DNA of 64,000 nt from Roseburia sp. GTDB lineage: Bacteria; Bacillota; Clostridia; Lachnospirales; Lachnospiraceae. Location: the NCBI GenBank assembly GCA_017937095.1, contig JAGBEG010000010.1:248001-312000 (forward strand). The letters are read 5' to 3'. Below are positions 33,044 through 41,375 of the stretch, piece after piece (position 1 is the first letter of the stretch; each line of letters begins with the position of its first letter). Both the position numbers and the translations under genes were made by a program. The notes under the pieces are model-generated. The model did no database searches and was not told the origin of the DNA. It was given only the letters and a program-made list of their open reading frames with translations.

Positions 33044-33106
33044 CGCCGGAGAAGAGAAAAGAGACTTTCTGTGTTTGGCAGAAAGTCTCTTTTCTTTTCT
33101 CCGGCG
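33044..33106. terminator. Long bidirectional terminator between fakA and the LysR gene
   Basis: A stem of about 27 bp: CGCCGGAGAA and AGAGACTTTCTG on the left arm pair with CAGAAAGTCTCT and TTCTCCGGCG on the right, with a short TGTTTGG loop. It separates convergent genes. Confidence 0.85.
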
Positions 33107-33112
33107 AGGGTA

Positions 33113-34006
33113 TCAGCAGATGACATGCGGTTCTTTTTTCAGATCATGCAGGATCGACAGAAATTGATCGACCGTCGGATCGGTGCGTTCCTCATTGTAA
33201 AAGAGCCCGAAAGAAACGGAAGGCTCCTCCGCAAAGGGGATCGCACACATTTCCGGGTCCTGAATATTAAGCCTGGGCAGAATCCCGAAGCCGTAACCCG
33301 CTTTCACAAGCGTAAGCAGCACATTCGGATTGTCGCAATAGCAGATGGTTTCCGGCAGGAAATGACGCTTGAGACGGTTCTGCAGATCGGTTGCCTGCGG
33401 CGGAAGGGAGTAGGAATTGCACAGGATCAGGCGCTCGTCATACAGCTCGTGCTCGCGGATTTCTTTTTTGCCGGAAAATCTGTGACCGGACGGGACCACG
33501 CAGCACACCGGGGTCCGTACAAATTCGATATATGAGATGCCTGTGCGGGCGGGCGCGTTATCTTTAAAGTCGAACATGACGTCAATGTCCCCCTGAAAGA
33601 ACAGGCTGAAGATCGCGCGGTGCGGGATGATGCGCAGGATCGGGTACAGTTCGGGGAAACGTTCATGGCATACTTTCAGCAGATCGGCAAAAAGAACACA
33701 GTTCATATCGCTGGCAAAACCGATGGCAAGGGGCTGGGCGTTGGATGCGCTGTGGCGTTTGATCCTTTCTGTGGCGGCATTTAAGTCGCGCATGAAGTTC
33801 TGGGCGTCCGCATAAAAGCTGGCTCCGGCAGGCGTCAGGGTCACGCTGCGCGAAGTGCGGCGGAAAAGCGTGGCGTCCAGTTCGTTTTCCAGAGCGTGTA
33901 TCTGCCGGGAAACAGCGGACTGCGTGATGTTTAAGGATTCCGCCGCCCGGGCGAAATTCAGGTTTTCGGCTACGGCAAGAAAGCTTTCCAGTTGTTGTGT
34001 ATTCAT
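33113..34006 (-). CDS. LysR-family transcriptional regulator
   Basis: 297 residues, standard length. The N-terminal winged helix MNTQQLESFLAVAENLNFARAAESLNITQSAVSRQIHALE is typical, followed by a two-lobed effector domain. It is divergent from the ABC exporter operon, with 214 bp between the starts. LysR regulators usually control their divergent neighbour, so it may respond to a compound exported by that transporter. The ligand is not predictable. Confidence 0.93.
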   Translation of the reverse strand: MNTQQLESFLAVAENLNFARAAESLNITQSAVSRQIHALENELDATLFRRTSRSVTLTPAGASFYADAQNFMRDLNAATERIKRHSASNAQPLAIGFASDMNCVLFADLLKVCHERFPELYPILRIIPHRAIFSLFFQGDIDVMFDFKDNAPARTGISYIEFVRTPVCCVVPSGHRFSGKKEIREHELYDERLILCNSYSLPPQATDLQNRLKRHFLPETICYCDNPNVLLTLVKAGYGFGILPRLNIQDPEMCAIPFAEEPSVSFGLFYNEERTDPTVDQFLSILHDLKKEPHVIC

Positions 34007-34098
34007 AGGTATTCTCCAATCATTGCGTTTTTGTCATTAATAATACCATTTTTTCATTTCTCTTTCAATTCGTTTTATGGTAAAACAGTAGATAAATA

Positions 34099-34125
34099 TT
34101 AGCACTCGGAAACGATGAGTGCTAG
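34099..34125. promoter_or_regulatory. CIRCE element (HrcA operator)
   Basis: TTAGCACTC, nine bases, GAGTGCTAG. The CIRCE consensus is TTAGCACTC-N9-GAGTGCTAA, so 17 of 18 conserved positions match and the spacer is exact. It lies 96 bp before the ABC exporter start and 93 bp before the LysR start. No chaperone gene is nearby. Confidence 0.85.
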
Positions 34126-34220
34126 CAACTGCTGGGCTGCGATATAGGACGATTAGCTGAGAACTGTGACAGTCTGCGGAACACTGCGGCGCGGCAGGGA
34201 ACAGAAAGGAGATTGACAAA

Positions 34221-35978
34221 ATGCTGAAGTTGTTTAAACATTTTACAAAGCGCGAATGGCTTGGGATGGGAGTCATTTTCGTTCTGGCAATTCTCCAGAC
34301 ATGGCTGAGTATGACCATGCCGGAATATATGTCAGAGATTACGCGGCTTGTCCAGACGGAGGGAAGCGTGATGGGGGATATCCTGGCTGCAGGAGGCAAG
34401 ATGCTTCTGTGCGCACTGGGAACGCTGGCAACTGCGGCTTTGACCGTTGTCTGTACAGCGCAGGTGTCGGCGGGGCTTTCCGCAAATCTGCGTTCCGCGA
34501 TTTTTAATAAGGTGCAGTCTTTTTCCATGCAGGAGATCGGGAAATTTTCCACCGCCAGCCTGCTGACCCGCACCACCAATGATGTCATGCAGGTACAGAT
34601 GCTGCTTGTGATGGGGACCGAGATCCTGTTCAAAGCGCCGATGACGGCGATCTGGGCGATCGTGAAGATCGCGGGAAAGAGCTGGCAGTGGACAACAGTA
34701 ACTGCCGTGGCGGTCGTGATTCTTCTTATGATCGTAAGCTTTTGTCTGGCGCTGACACTGCCGAAGTTCAAGAAGATGCAGAAACTCACGGATAACTTAA
34801 ACCGTGTCACCCGTGAAAATTTAACCGGACTTCAGGTGATCCGTGCATATAATGCAGAAGCGTATCAGGAGGAGAAATTTGAGAAAGCAAATGAGGAATT
34901 AAAGAGTGCACAGCTCTATACCGGGCGCGTCATGGGCTTTATGGCGCCGGGCATTCAGGCTGTCATGAACGGGCTTTCACTCGCGGTTTACTGGATCGGG
35001 GCATATCTGATCGAGAACGCGGCGATGACGGAGAAACTGAATCTGTTTTCTGAGATGGTCGTATTTTCCCAGTATGCGTTACAGGTCGTCATGGCGTTCA
35101 TGATGCTTGTCATGATTTCCGTACTGCTGCCGCGTGCCCTTGTGTCTGCAAAACGAATCAACGAGGTGCTTGACACGCCCCTGTCTGTTCCGGAAGGAAT
35201 CGGCAGGACTTCCGCACCGGGCAGGGAGGGCGAGATCGAATTTAAGGACGTCAGCTTCCGTTATGCGGATGAGGGAAAGAATGTGCTGTCCCACATTTCC
35301 TTTGCGGCAAAGAAAGGCGAGACGGTGGCGCTCATTGGAACGACGGGCTGTGGAAAGAGTACCGTCGTGAATCTGATCCCGCGCTTCTATGACGCGACCG
35401 AAGGGGAAGTCCTTGTAGACGGCGTCAATGTAAAGGAGTATACACAGGAAGACCTGCGCAACAAGATCGGTTACGTTTCGCAGAAAGCGATCCTGTTTTC
35501 CGGAACCATTGCCGACAATGTTGCATATGGAGAGAATGGAGGAAAAGGTTTTACAGAAGAGAATATTAAGAATGCATTACATATCGCCCAGGCGGACGAA
35601 TTTGTGGAGCAGAAGACGGACGGTTATGAGGGCTATGTGGCGCAGGGAGGCGCGAATTTCTCCGGCGGTCAGAAACAGAGACTTTCGATCGCCCGCGCTG
35701 TGTGCAGAGATCCGGAGATTCTGATATTTGACGATTCTTTTTCTGCACTTGACTATAAGACCGACCGTATTTTAAGGAAAGAACTGGATGATGCATGCAG
35801 GGATGTGACCCGCGTGATCGTGGCGCAGCGGATCGGTACCATCCGTGACGCAGATAAGATCATCGTGTTGGAAGACGGCTGTGTTGCAGGCATGGGCACC
35901 CATGAGGAGCTGATGAACCACTGCGAAGCATACCGTCAGATTGCATACTCACAGCTCTCAAAGGAGGAATTGGCGTAA
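34221..35978 (+). CDS. ABC multidrug-type exporter half-transporter (degenerate-site subunit)
   Basis: 585 residues: a six-helix exporter membrane domain (~1-310) and a C-terminal ATPase domain. Walker A GTTGCGKST is near 375, the signature FSGGQ near 480 and Walker B ILIFDD near 500. The catalytic Glu after Walker B is Asp, as in the non-hydrolytic site of heterodimeric exporters such as TM287/288 and BmrCD. GAAAGGAG precedes the ATG. The next gene starts at the last base of this one, so the two are co-translated halves of a heterodimer. Confidence 0.93.
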   Translation: MLKLFKHFTKREWLGMGVIFVLAILQTWLSMTMPEYMSEITRLVQTEGSVMGDILAAGGKMLLCALGTLATAALTVVCTAQVSAGLSANLRSAIFNKVQSFSMQEIGKFSTASLLTRTTNDVMQVQMLLVMGTEILFKAPMTAIWAIVKIAGKSWQWTTVTAVAVVILLMIVSFCLALTLPKFKKMQKLTDNLNRVTRENLTGLQVIRAYNAEAYQEEKFEKANEELKSAQLYTGRVMGFMAPGIQAVMNGLSLAVYWIGAYLIENAAMTEKLNLFSEMVVFSQYALQVVMAFMMLVMISVLLPRALVSAKRINEVLDTPLSVPEGIGRTSAPGREGEIEFKDVSFRYADEGKNVLSHISFAAKKGETVALIGTTGCGKSTVVNLIPRFYDATEGEVLVDGVNVKEYTQEDLRNKIGYVSQKAILFSGTIADNVAYGENGGKGFTEENIKNALHIAQADEFVEQKTDGYEGYVAQGGANFSGGQKQRLSIARAVCRDPEILIFDDSFSALDYKTDRILRKELDDACRDVTRVIVAQRIGTIRDADKIIVLEDGCVAGMGTHEELMNHCEAYRQIAYSQLSKEELA

Positions 35979-37765
35979 TGGGAAGAAACAGTGGAATGAG
36001 AAGAAATACGGAAAAGCCGAAAAACTTCAAAGGGACATGGACAAAACTGATTCTTTATATGAAAAAATATTTTGCCGCATTCGGCGTCGCGATTGTGTGT
36101 GCGATTGCCGGAACCGTGTTCACGCTGATCGGACCGGACAAATTGTCGGATATGACAAAGGTCATCACGGATGGGCTTGCGACGGGCATTGATCTGGATG
36201 CAGTGAAAAAGATCGGTCTTACGCTGGTAGCATTTTATGTGTGCGGCGCAGTCCTGTCTCTGATCCAGCAGCTCATTACGGTCTGGGTGACGCAGAATGT
36301 CACAAAATCTCTGCGTAAAGACATATCAGCCAAAATCAACCGTCTGCCGATGGCTTATTACAACACGACGTCGACCGGAGACGTATTGTCCCGTGTGACG
36401 AATGATGTGGATATGATCGCACAGTCCTTAAACCAGAGCGTCGGAAATCTGATCCATGCCGTCACGCTGTTTTTCGGATCGCTTGTCATGATGCTTACGA
36501 CGAATGTCATCATGGCGCTGACGGCAGTCGCGGCGACAGCGATCGGTTTCATCCTGATGATCCTGATCACCGGAAGGTCACAGAAATATTTTTCCAGACA
36601 GCAGAAAAGCCTGGGTGCATTAAGCGGCCAGATCGAGGAAATCTACTCGGGTCATACGGTGGTGAAGGCATATAACGGCGAGCGGCAGGCAAAGGAAACT
36701 TTTGATAAATTAAACGAAGAACTGAAAAGCAGCGCTGCAAAAGCGCAGAGTATGGCAGGCATGATGAACCCGCTCATGACATTCATCGGAAACTTCGGCT
36801 ATGTGGCGGTCTGCGTTGTGGGCGCGCTGCTGACCATGAACGGAACGATCGGCTTTGAGGTGATCGTGGCGTTTATGATGTATGTGCGTTTCTTTACACA
36901 GCCGCTTTCCCAGATCGCACAGGCGGTACAGACCTTACAGTCTGCGGCAGCCGCAGGCGAGCGTGTCTTTGAGTTCTTAGAGGCGGAGGAAATGCCGGAT
37001 GAAAGCGGTAAAAAGCAGCATCTTCTGCATGCCGAAGGCTCTGTGGATTTTGAGCATGTGAAATTCGGTTATGACGCGGATAAGACGATCATCCATGATT
37101 TCTCCGCCCACGCAAAACCGGGGCAGAAAATCGCAATCGTAGGTCCGACCGGAGCCGGGAAATCCACATTGGTCAATCTGCTGATGCGGTTCTATGAGGT
37201 GCAGGGAGGAAGCATTAAGATCGACGGAATCTCTACGGCGGACTTAAGGCGCGAGGATGTCCATTCCCAGTTCTGCATGGTGCTTCAGGACACATGGCTC
37301 TTTGAGGGGACAGTGCGCGAGAATCTGATCTACTGCACACAAAATGTGCCGGAGGAGAAGATGAAGGCGGCATGCAGGGCGGTAGGACTGGAGCATTTTA
37401 TTGGGACGCTGCCGAAGGGCTATGATACAGTACTTGACGATGAAATCAGCCTGTCCCAGGGACAGAAACAGCAGTTTACGATCGCGCGCGCCATGATCGC
37501 CGATAAGCCGATGCTGATCTTAGATGAGGCGACCAGCTCCGTAGATACCCGTACCGAACAGAAGATTCAGGAAGCAATGGACGAACTGATGAAGAACAGG
37601 ACGTCGTTCGTAATTGCACACCGCCTGTCCACAATCAAAAATTCCGATCTGATTCTGGTACTGAAGGACGGCGACGTCATCGAGAGCGGCACACATGAAG
37701 AACTATTGCAAAAGAACGGATTCTATGCGGATCTGTATAACAGCCAGTTTGATGAGGCGTCATGA
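35978..37765 (+). CDS. ABC multidrug-type exporter half-transporter (canonical Walker B subunit)
   Basis: 595 residues. After a charged N-terminal extension (~1-25) come six membrane helices and the ATPase domain. Walker A GPTGAGKST is near 388, the signature reads LSQGQ rather than LSGGQ near 490, and Walker B LILDEATSS is intact near 513. The altered signature pairs with the Glu-to-Asp Walker B of the first subunit, giving one degenerate and one active site, a hallmark of this exporter class. AAAGGAGG lies upstream. Substrate unknown. Confidence 0.93.
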   Translation: MGRNSGMRRNTEKPKNFKGTWTKLILYMKKYFAAFGVAIVCAIAGTVFTLIGPDKLSDMTKVITDGLATGIDLDAVKKIGLTLVAFYVCGAVLSLIQQLITVWVTQNVTKSLRKDISAKINRLPMAYYNTTSTGDVLSRVTNDVDMIAQSLNQSVGNLIHAVTLFFGSLVMMLTTNVIMALTAVAATAIGFILMILITGRSQKYFSRQQKSLGALSGQIEEIYSGHTVVKAYNGERQAKETFDKLNEELKSSAAKAQSMAGMMNPLMTFIGNFGYVAVCVVGALLTMNGTIGFEVIVAFMMYVRFFTQPLSQIAQAVQTLQSAAAAGERVFEFLEAEEMPDESGKKQHLLHAEGSVDFEHVKFGYDADKTIIHDFSAHAKPGQKIAIVGPTGAGKSTLVNLLMRFYEVQGGSIKIDGISTADLRREDVHSQFCMVLQDTWLFEGTVRENLIYCTQNVPEEKMKAACRAVGLEHFIGTLPKGYDTVLDDEISLSQGQKQQFTIARAMIADKPMLILDEATSSVDTRTEQKIQEAMDELMKNRTSFVIAHRLSTIKNSDLILVLKDGDVIESGTHEELLQKNGFYADLYNSQFDEAS

Positions 37766-37779
37766 AAGGAGAGAGGACA

Positions 37780-38382
37780 ATGAATTGTAACTATATTACG
37801 ATCGAGCGTGAATACGGAAGCGGCGGTACCAAGATCGCCAGACGTCTGGCCAGGGAGTGTCAGATCCCATGCTACGGCGAGGAGATCCTCGAGGAGGTCG
37901 CAAAGCGCAAGGGCATTTCCGTAGAGCGGATGCAGCAATATGAGGAGAAGGCGACGAACAGCTTTTTATATACCCTCGTGATGATGGGGCGCGCGCAGGC
38001 TGGAAATTCCGATATGCTCACAGACGAGGGCGCGATCTATCTGGAGGAGCAGACCGAGATTCAGCGGATCGCGATGGACGGAAAGGCGATTTTCTTAGGA
38101 CACTGCGCTTCGGAGGCACTAAAGGAGAGAAAAGGCGTTGTGAAGGTCTTTATCCGCTCGGGAGACAGTGAAGAAAAGCACAGGCGGATCGCGGAGGATT
38201 ACGGAATCGAGGAGAAGGATATTGCCGCGACACAGAAGTTCTACGACAGAAAAAGAGCGAATTATTATCGTGCCAACACGTCGAAGAACTGGAAGGATTT
38301 TAACAACTACGATATCGTCCTGGATTCGGCGGCGCTCGGAACCGACGGGTGCGTAGCGGTCTTAAAGGGACTGCTTGCGTAA
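37780..38382 (+). CDS. Cytidylate kinase-like family protein
   Basis: 200 residues from the ATG at 37780 (GAAAGGAGAG upstream). The P-loop is the family variant EREYGSGGTKIARRLA, followed by a helix-rich lid and VFIRSGDSEEKHRRIAEDYGI. Proteins of this type (cytidylate kinase-like, AAK family) are frequent in Lachnospiraceae and often adjoin transporters; the substrate is not established. It starts 14 bases after the ABC gene and is likely in the same transcript. Confidence 0.88.
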   Translation: MNCNYITIEREYGSGGTKIARRLARECQIPCYGEEILEEVAKRKGISVERMQQYEEKATNSFLYTLVMMGRAQAGNSDMLTDEGAIYLEEQTEIQRIAMDGKAIFLGHCASEALKERKGVVKVFIRSGDSEEKHRRIAEDYGIEEKDIAATQKFYDRKRANYYRANTSKNWKDFNNYDIVLDSAALGTDGCVAVLKGLLA

Positions 38383-38443
38383 GGCGTGTGTATCACAGCA
38401 CAAAAGACTGTTTGCGTAAGGCACGCTGAAAATGGCATAAAGC

Positions 38444-38473
38444 TTGCGTGAGGCGCACAACTCATAGTATAAT
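38444..38473 (+). promoter_or_regulatory. Promoter of recG
   Basis: TTGCGT at 38444-38449, an 18-bp spacer and TATAAT at 38468-38473. The 11-mer TTGCGTRAGGC that includes this -35 also occurs at 38375 and 38412. Confidence 0.65.
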
Positions 38474-38510
38474 AGTCTGCACAGAGACGGGAGAGAAGGA
38501 GGGAGCGCAT

Positions 38511-40568
38511 ATGGACCGCAATTCGTCGATCACAGAGATCAAGGGGATCGGGGAAAAGACTGCCGCACTGTTTCAGAAATTGGATATTGAGACGGTCGGA
38601 GACATCCTCCTTCACTACCCGCGGACCTATGTGCAGTTTCCTGAGGCAAAGCAGGTATCGGAGGTGACGGAGGAGGGGACTGCCGCTGTCATCGGCAGGG
38701 TCATGAAAGTGCCCGTGGTGCGGCGGACGCGCAGTATGCCCATTACTGTCACTACAATTGGCGAAGCGGGGCAGACGCTGGAACTGGTGTGGTTTCGTAT
38801 GCCCTATATCAAGAGCCAGCTAAAGCCCGGAAATGTGTATGTGTTCTACGGAAAGGTAACGAGGAAGAACAACCGCCTTGTGATGGAGCAGGCAGTCATC
38901 TACACGGGCGAGCAGTACGCTTCCATGGAAAATGTATTTATGCCCGTCTACGGTCTGACGGGCGGCGTTTCCAATAATCTCGTCACCAAGACGGTGCGCG
39001 CGGCGCTCCTCGAAGAAAATCTGTTCAGGGAATATCTTCCATCTGAAATTCGCGATACCTACCAGCTCTGCGAGTATAATTACGCCATGAAGCAGATCCA
39101 TTTCCCGGATGATATGGACACGCTGATTACGGCGCGAAAGCGCCTGGTGTTCGACGAATTTTTCCTGTTTATCCTAAGTATGCAGTATCAGAAGGAAAAG
39201 CGCATAAAGGATGCGAACGAATTTGAATTTATGGACGACTCCTTTACGGACGAACTGATTGCGAAGCTTCCGTATGAACTGACGAACGCGCAGAAGGCGG
39301 CGCTTTCCGATGTGAAGCGCGATATGCGAAGCCCTTATGTGATGCAGCGGCTGATTCAGGGAGACGTCGGTTCGGGTAAAACGATTATCGCATTTCTGGC
39401 GATGGCGGACGCAGCGCACAACGATTACCAGTCTGCAATCATGGCACCGACGGAGGTGCTTGCGAGACAGCACTACGAGACATTTCAGAAGCTCTGTGAG
39501 CAGTTCGGCTTAAAGATACCTGTCGTTCTCTTAACGGGCTCCATGACGGCGAAGCAGAAGCGCATGGCGTATGAGGCGCTGCAGCTTTACCCGAATGCAA
39601 TGATCGTCGGCACGCACGCGCTGATTCAGGAGCGGGCGGTCTATGACAATCTGGCGCTCGTCATCACGGACGAGCAGCACCGCTTCGGCGTGCGCCAGAG
39701 GGAGACGTTCGCGGAGAAGGGGACGCATCCGCACATTCTTGTCATGAGCGCGACGCCGATTCCGAGAACCCTTGCAATTATCATCTACGGCGACCTTGAC
39801 ATTTCCGTCGTCGATGAAGTTCCGGCGAAGCGTCTGCCAATCAAGAACTGCGTCGTGAATACCGGGTATCGCCCCAAGGCATATTCTTTTATCGAAAATG
39901 AAATCAAAAACGGGCATCAGGCGTACGTGATCTGTCCGCTGGTCGAAGCGGTCGAAAATATGGATACCGAGAACGCCACTGATTATGTGAAGAAGCTGCG
40001 CCAGATTTTCCCGGAGGAGATACAGCTTGGACTGCTCCACGGTCAGATGAAGCCGGAGCAGAAGAATAAGGTCATGGAGGCGTTCATGAAAAACGAGGTA
40101 CAGGTGCTTGTGTCTACCACGGTTGTAGAAGTCGGCGTCAATGTGCCAAATGCCACCGTCATGATGATCGAGAATGCGGAGCGGTTCGGACTTGCACAGC
40201 TCCATCAGCTTCGCGGGCGCGTCGGGCGTGGAGACGCGCAGTCCTACTGTATCATGATCAACTGCTCGAACAGCAAGACGGCGGAGAAGCGCCTTCATAT
40301 TTTAAATCAGTCGAACGACGGTTTTAAGATTGCAAGCGAGGATTTAAAGCTGCGCGGTCCGGGAGATTTCTTCGGCATCCGCCAGTCCGGGGAATTACAG
40401 TTTGCACTCGGGGACATTTATCAGGACGCCGCCGTATTACAGCAGGCTTCGGAAGCGGTGCGGGAACTTTTGGAACATGATCCTGAGCTTGGGGAAGAGG
40501 AGCATGAGAACCTGAGAGATTATCTGGAACAGTTCCTTAAGAGGGAGCGCAATCAGATGAGCCTGTAG
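38511..40568 (+). CDS. recG: ATP-dependent DNA helicase RecG
   Basis: 685 residues from the ATG at 38511, after GAAGGAGG. An N-terminal wedge/OB domain (ITEIKGIGEKTAALFQKL) precedes helicase motifs: GDVGSGKT (motif I), TDEQHRFGVRQR (motif II), SATPIPRTLA (motif III) and the C-terminal QLRGRVGRG. RecG remodels stalled replication forks and processes recombination intermediates. Full length for the family. Confidence 0.97.
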   Translation: MDRNSSITEIKGIGEKTAALFQKLDIETVGDILLHYPRTYVQFPEAKQVSEVTEEGTAAVIGRVMKVPVVRRTRSMPITVTTIGEAGQTLELVWFRMPYIKSQLKPGNVYVFYGKVTRKNNRLVMEQAVIYTGEQYASMENVFMPVYGLTGGVSNNLVTKTVRAALLEENLFREYLPSEIRDTYQLCEYNYAMKQIHFPDDMDTLITARKRLVFDEFFLFILSMQYQKEKRIKDANEFEFMDDSFTDELIAKLPYELTNAQKAALSDVKRDMRSPYVMQRLIQGDVGSGKTIIAFLAMADAAHNDYQSAIMAPTEVLARQHYETFQKLCEQFGLKIPVVLLTGSMTAKQKRMAYEALQLYPNAMIVGTHALIQERAVYDNLALVITDEQHRFGVRQRETFAEKGTHPHILVMSATPIPRTLAIIIYGDLDISVVDEVPAKRLPIKNCVVNTGYRPKAYSFIENEIKNGHQAYVICPLVEAVENMDTENATDYVKKLRQIFPEEIQLGLLHGQMKPEQKNKVMEAFMKNEVQVLVSTTVVEVGVNVPNATVMMIENAERFGLAQLHQLRGRVGRGDAQSYCIMINCSNSKTAEKRLHILNQSNDGFKIASEDLKLRGPGDFFGIRQSGELQFALGDIYQDAAVLQQASEAVRELLEHDPELGEEEHENLRDYLEQFLKRERNQMSL

Positions 40569-40605
40569 CGCAGAAGACGGACTGCAAAAGAGGAGGTCTT
40601 AAGAT

Positions 40606-40647
40606 ATGAAATCGATCTTTCTGGTGGAAGATGACGCGGAGCATTGA
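40606..40647 (+). pseudogene. Remnant of a response-regulator gene (start region only)
   Basis: GAGGAGGT precedes an ATG at 40606 that encodes MKSIFLVEDDAEH and then stops. IFLVEDD is the usual N-terminus of a receiver domain, including the acidic pair that binds Mg. Nothing resembling the rest of a receiver follows in any frame before the next terminator. A real but non-functional leader peptide cannot be ruled out. Confidence 0.5.
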
Positions 40648-40681
40648 CGCGCTGCGGGATGACATGACCTGACGCAATATC

Positions 40682-40726
40682 GAAAAGAGACTGCACACGA
40701 TGATACATCGCGCGCAGCCTCTTTTC
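40682..40726. terminator. Terminator between recG and the SASP gene
   Basis: GAAAAGAGACTGC pairs with GCAGCCTCTTTTC across a 19-base loop with one mismatch. It is nearly symmetrical and can act on both strands. Confidence 0.7.
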
Positions 40727-40796
40727 TCTTTGTTCTTTTGTCATGCCAGAAATTGCTTATGCAAATTTATCTGCGGTAAGTTTCCTTGCGGCAAGT

Positions 40797-41003
40797 TTAC
40801 TTACCTGCCATCTGGCGCTCCTGTGCCTCAATCATTTTCTTGACCATATAGCCGCCGACAGATCCGTTCTGCTTGGAGGTTAAGTCACCGTTGTAACCGT
40901 CCTTAAGCGGTACGCCGATCTCGTTCGCTACTTCGTACTTGAAACGGTCTAATGCACTCTTTGCTTCCGGGATTGCTGCTCTGTTCGATGAACGACTTGC
41001 CAT
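40797..41003 (-). CDS. Alpha/beta-type small acid-soluble spore protein
   Basis: 68 residues. The conserved body ALDRFKYEVANEIGVPLKDGYNGDLTSKQNGSVGGYMVKKMI is that of alpha/beta SASPs, which coat spore DNA and protect it from damage. The germination protease site is represented by YEVANE. GGAGGA precedes the ATG on the minus strand. Expected to be made in the forespore under sigma-G. Confirms that the organism belongs to a spore-forming lineage. Confidence 0.95.
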   Translation of the reverse strand: MASRSSNRAAIPEAKSALDRFKYEVANEIGVPLKDGYNGDLTSKQNGSVGGYMVKKMIEAQERQMAGK

Positions 41004-41272
41004 GATTTGTTTCCTCCTTATGGTACGTTATATGCTCGTTTTCGTGTGTTATGAACAAGTGGTCTTTGAATGGAAGATGCGTTGTGTGATGCACTGCATT
41101 TCACTGCATTTCGTTTTCGCTGACGTTTTGTTCAAGGATAGTATGTGCACTAAAAAAAGGATTAAACATGCAGTTATTGTCAGAACATGAAAAATAAAGT
41201 AAAATAAAAATATGATTATTGAAATACATTCGGTGCGTTTCCTGGTGCGGTTTTTGTGCGCGGATATAGAAT

Positions 41273-41286
41273 TGTAAGCGCTTACA
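41273..41286. promoter_or_regulatory. LacI-type operator upstream of GH105
   Basis: TGTAAGCGCTTACA is a perfect 14-bp palindrome. It lies about 60 bp before the start point of the strong promoter at 41306-41334 and a few bases after a weak TATAGA that could be a second -10. The rest of 41004-41375 shows nothing further apart from the SASP upstream region. Confidence 0.72.
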
Positions 41287-41305
41287 AGAAATGACTTTAC
41301 ATTTT

Positions 41306-41334
41306 TTGACAGATTCGTTATGATAAGATTATAT
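41306..41334 (+). promoter_or_regulatory. Promoter of GH105 gene
   Basis: Perfect TTGACA at 41306-41311, a 17-bp spacer and TTATAT at 41329-41334. Confidence 0.7.
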
Positions 41335-41375
41335 ATCATTCATTTTAAGAAGGGATTTGAAACAGGAGGATTATC

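Noticed and set aside
38394-38460. Direct repeats before recG considered as a CRISPR-like or attachment site
   Set aside because: Only three 11-mers with unequal spacing, one inside a coding region; no spacers or integrase.
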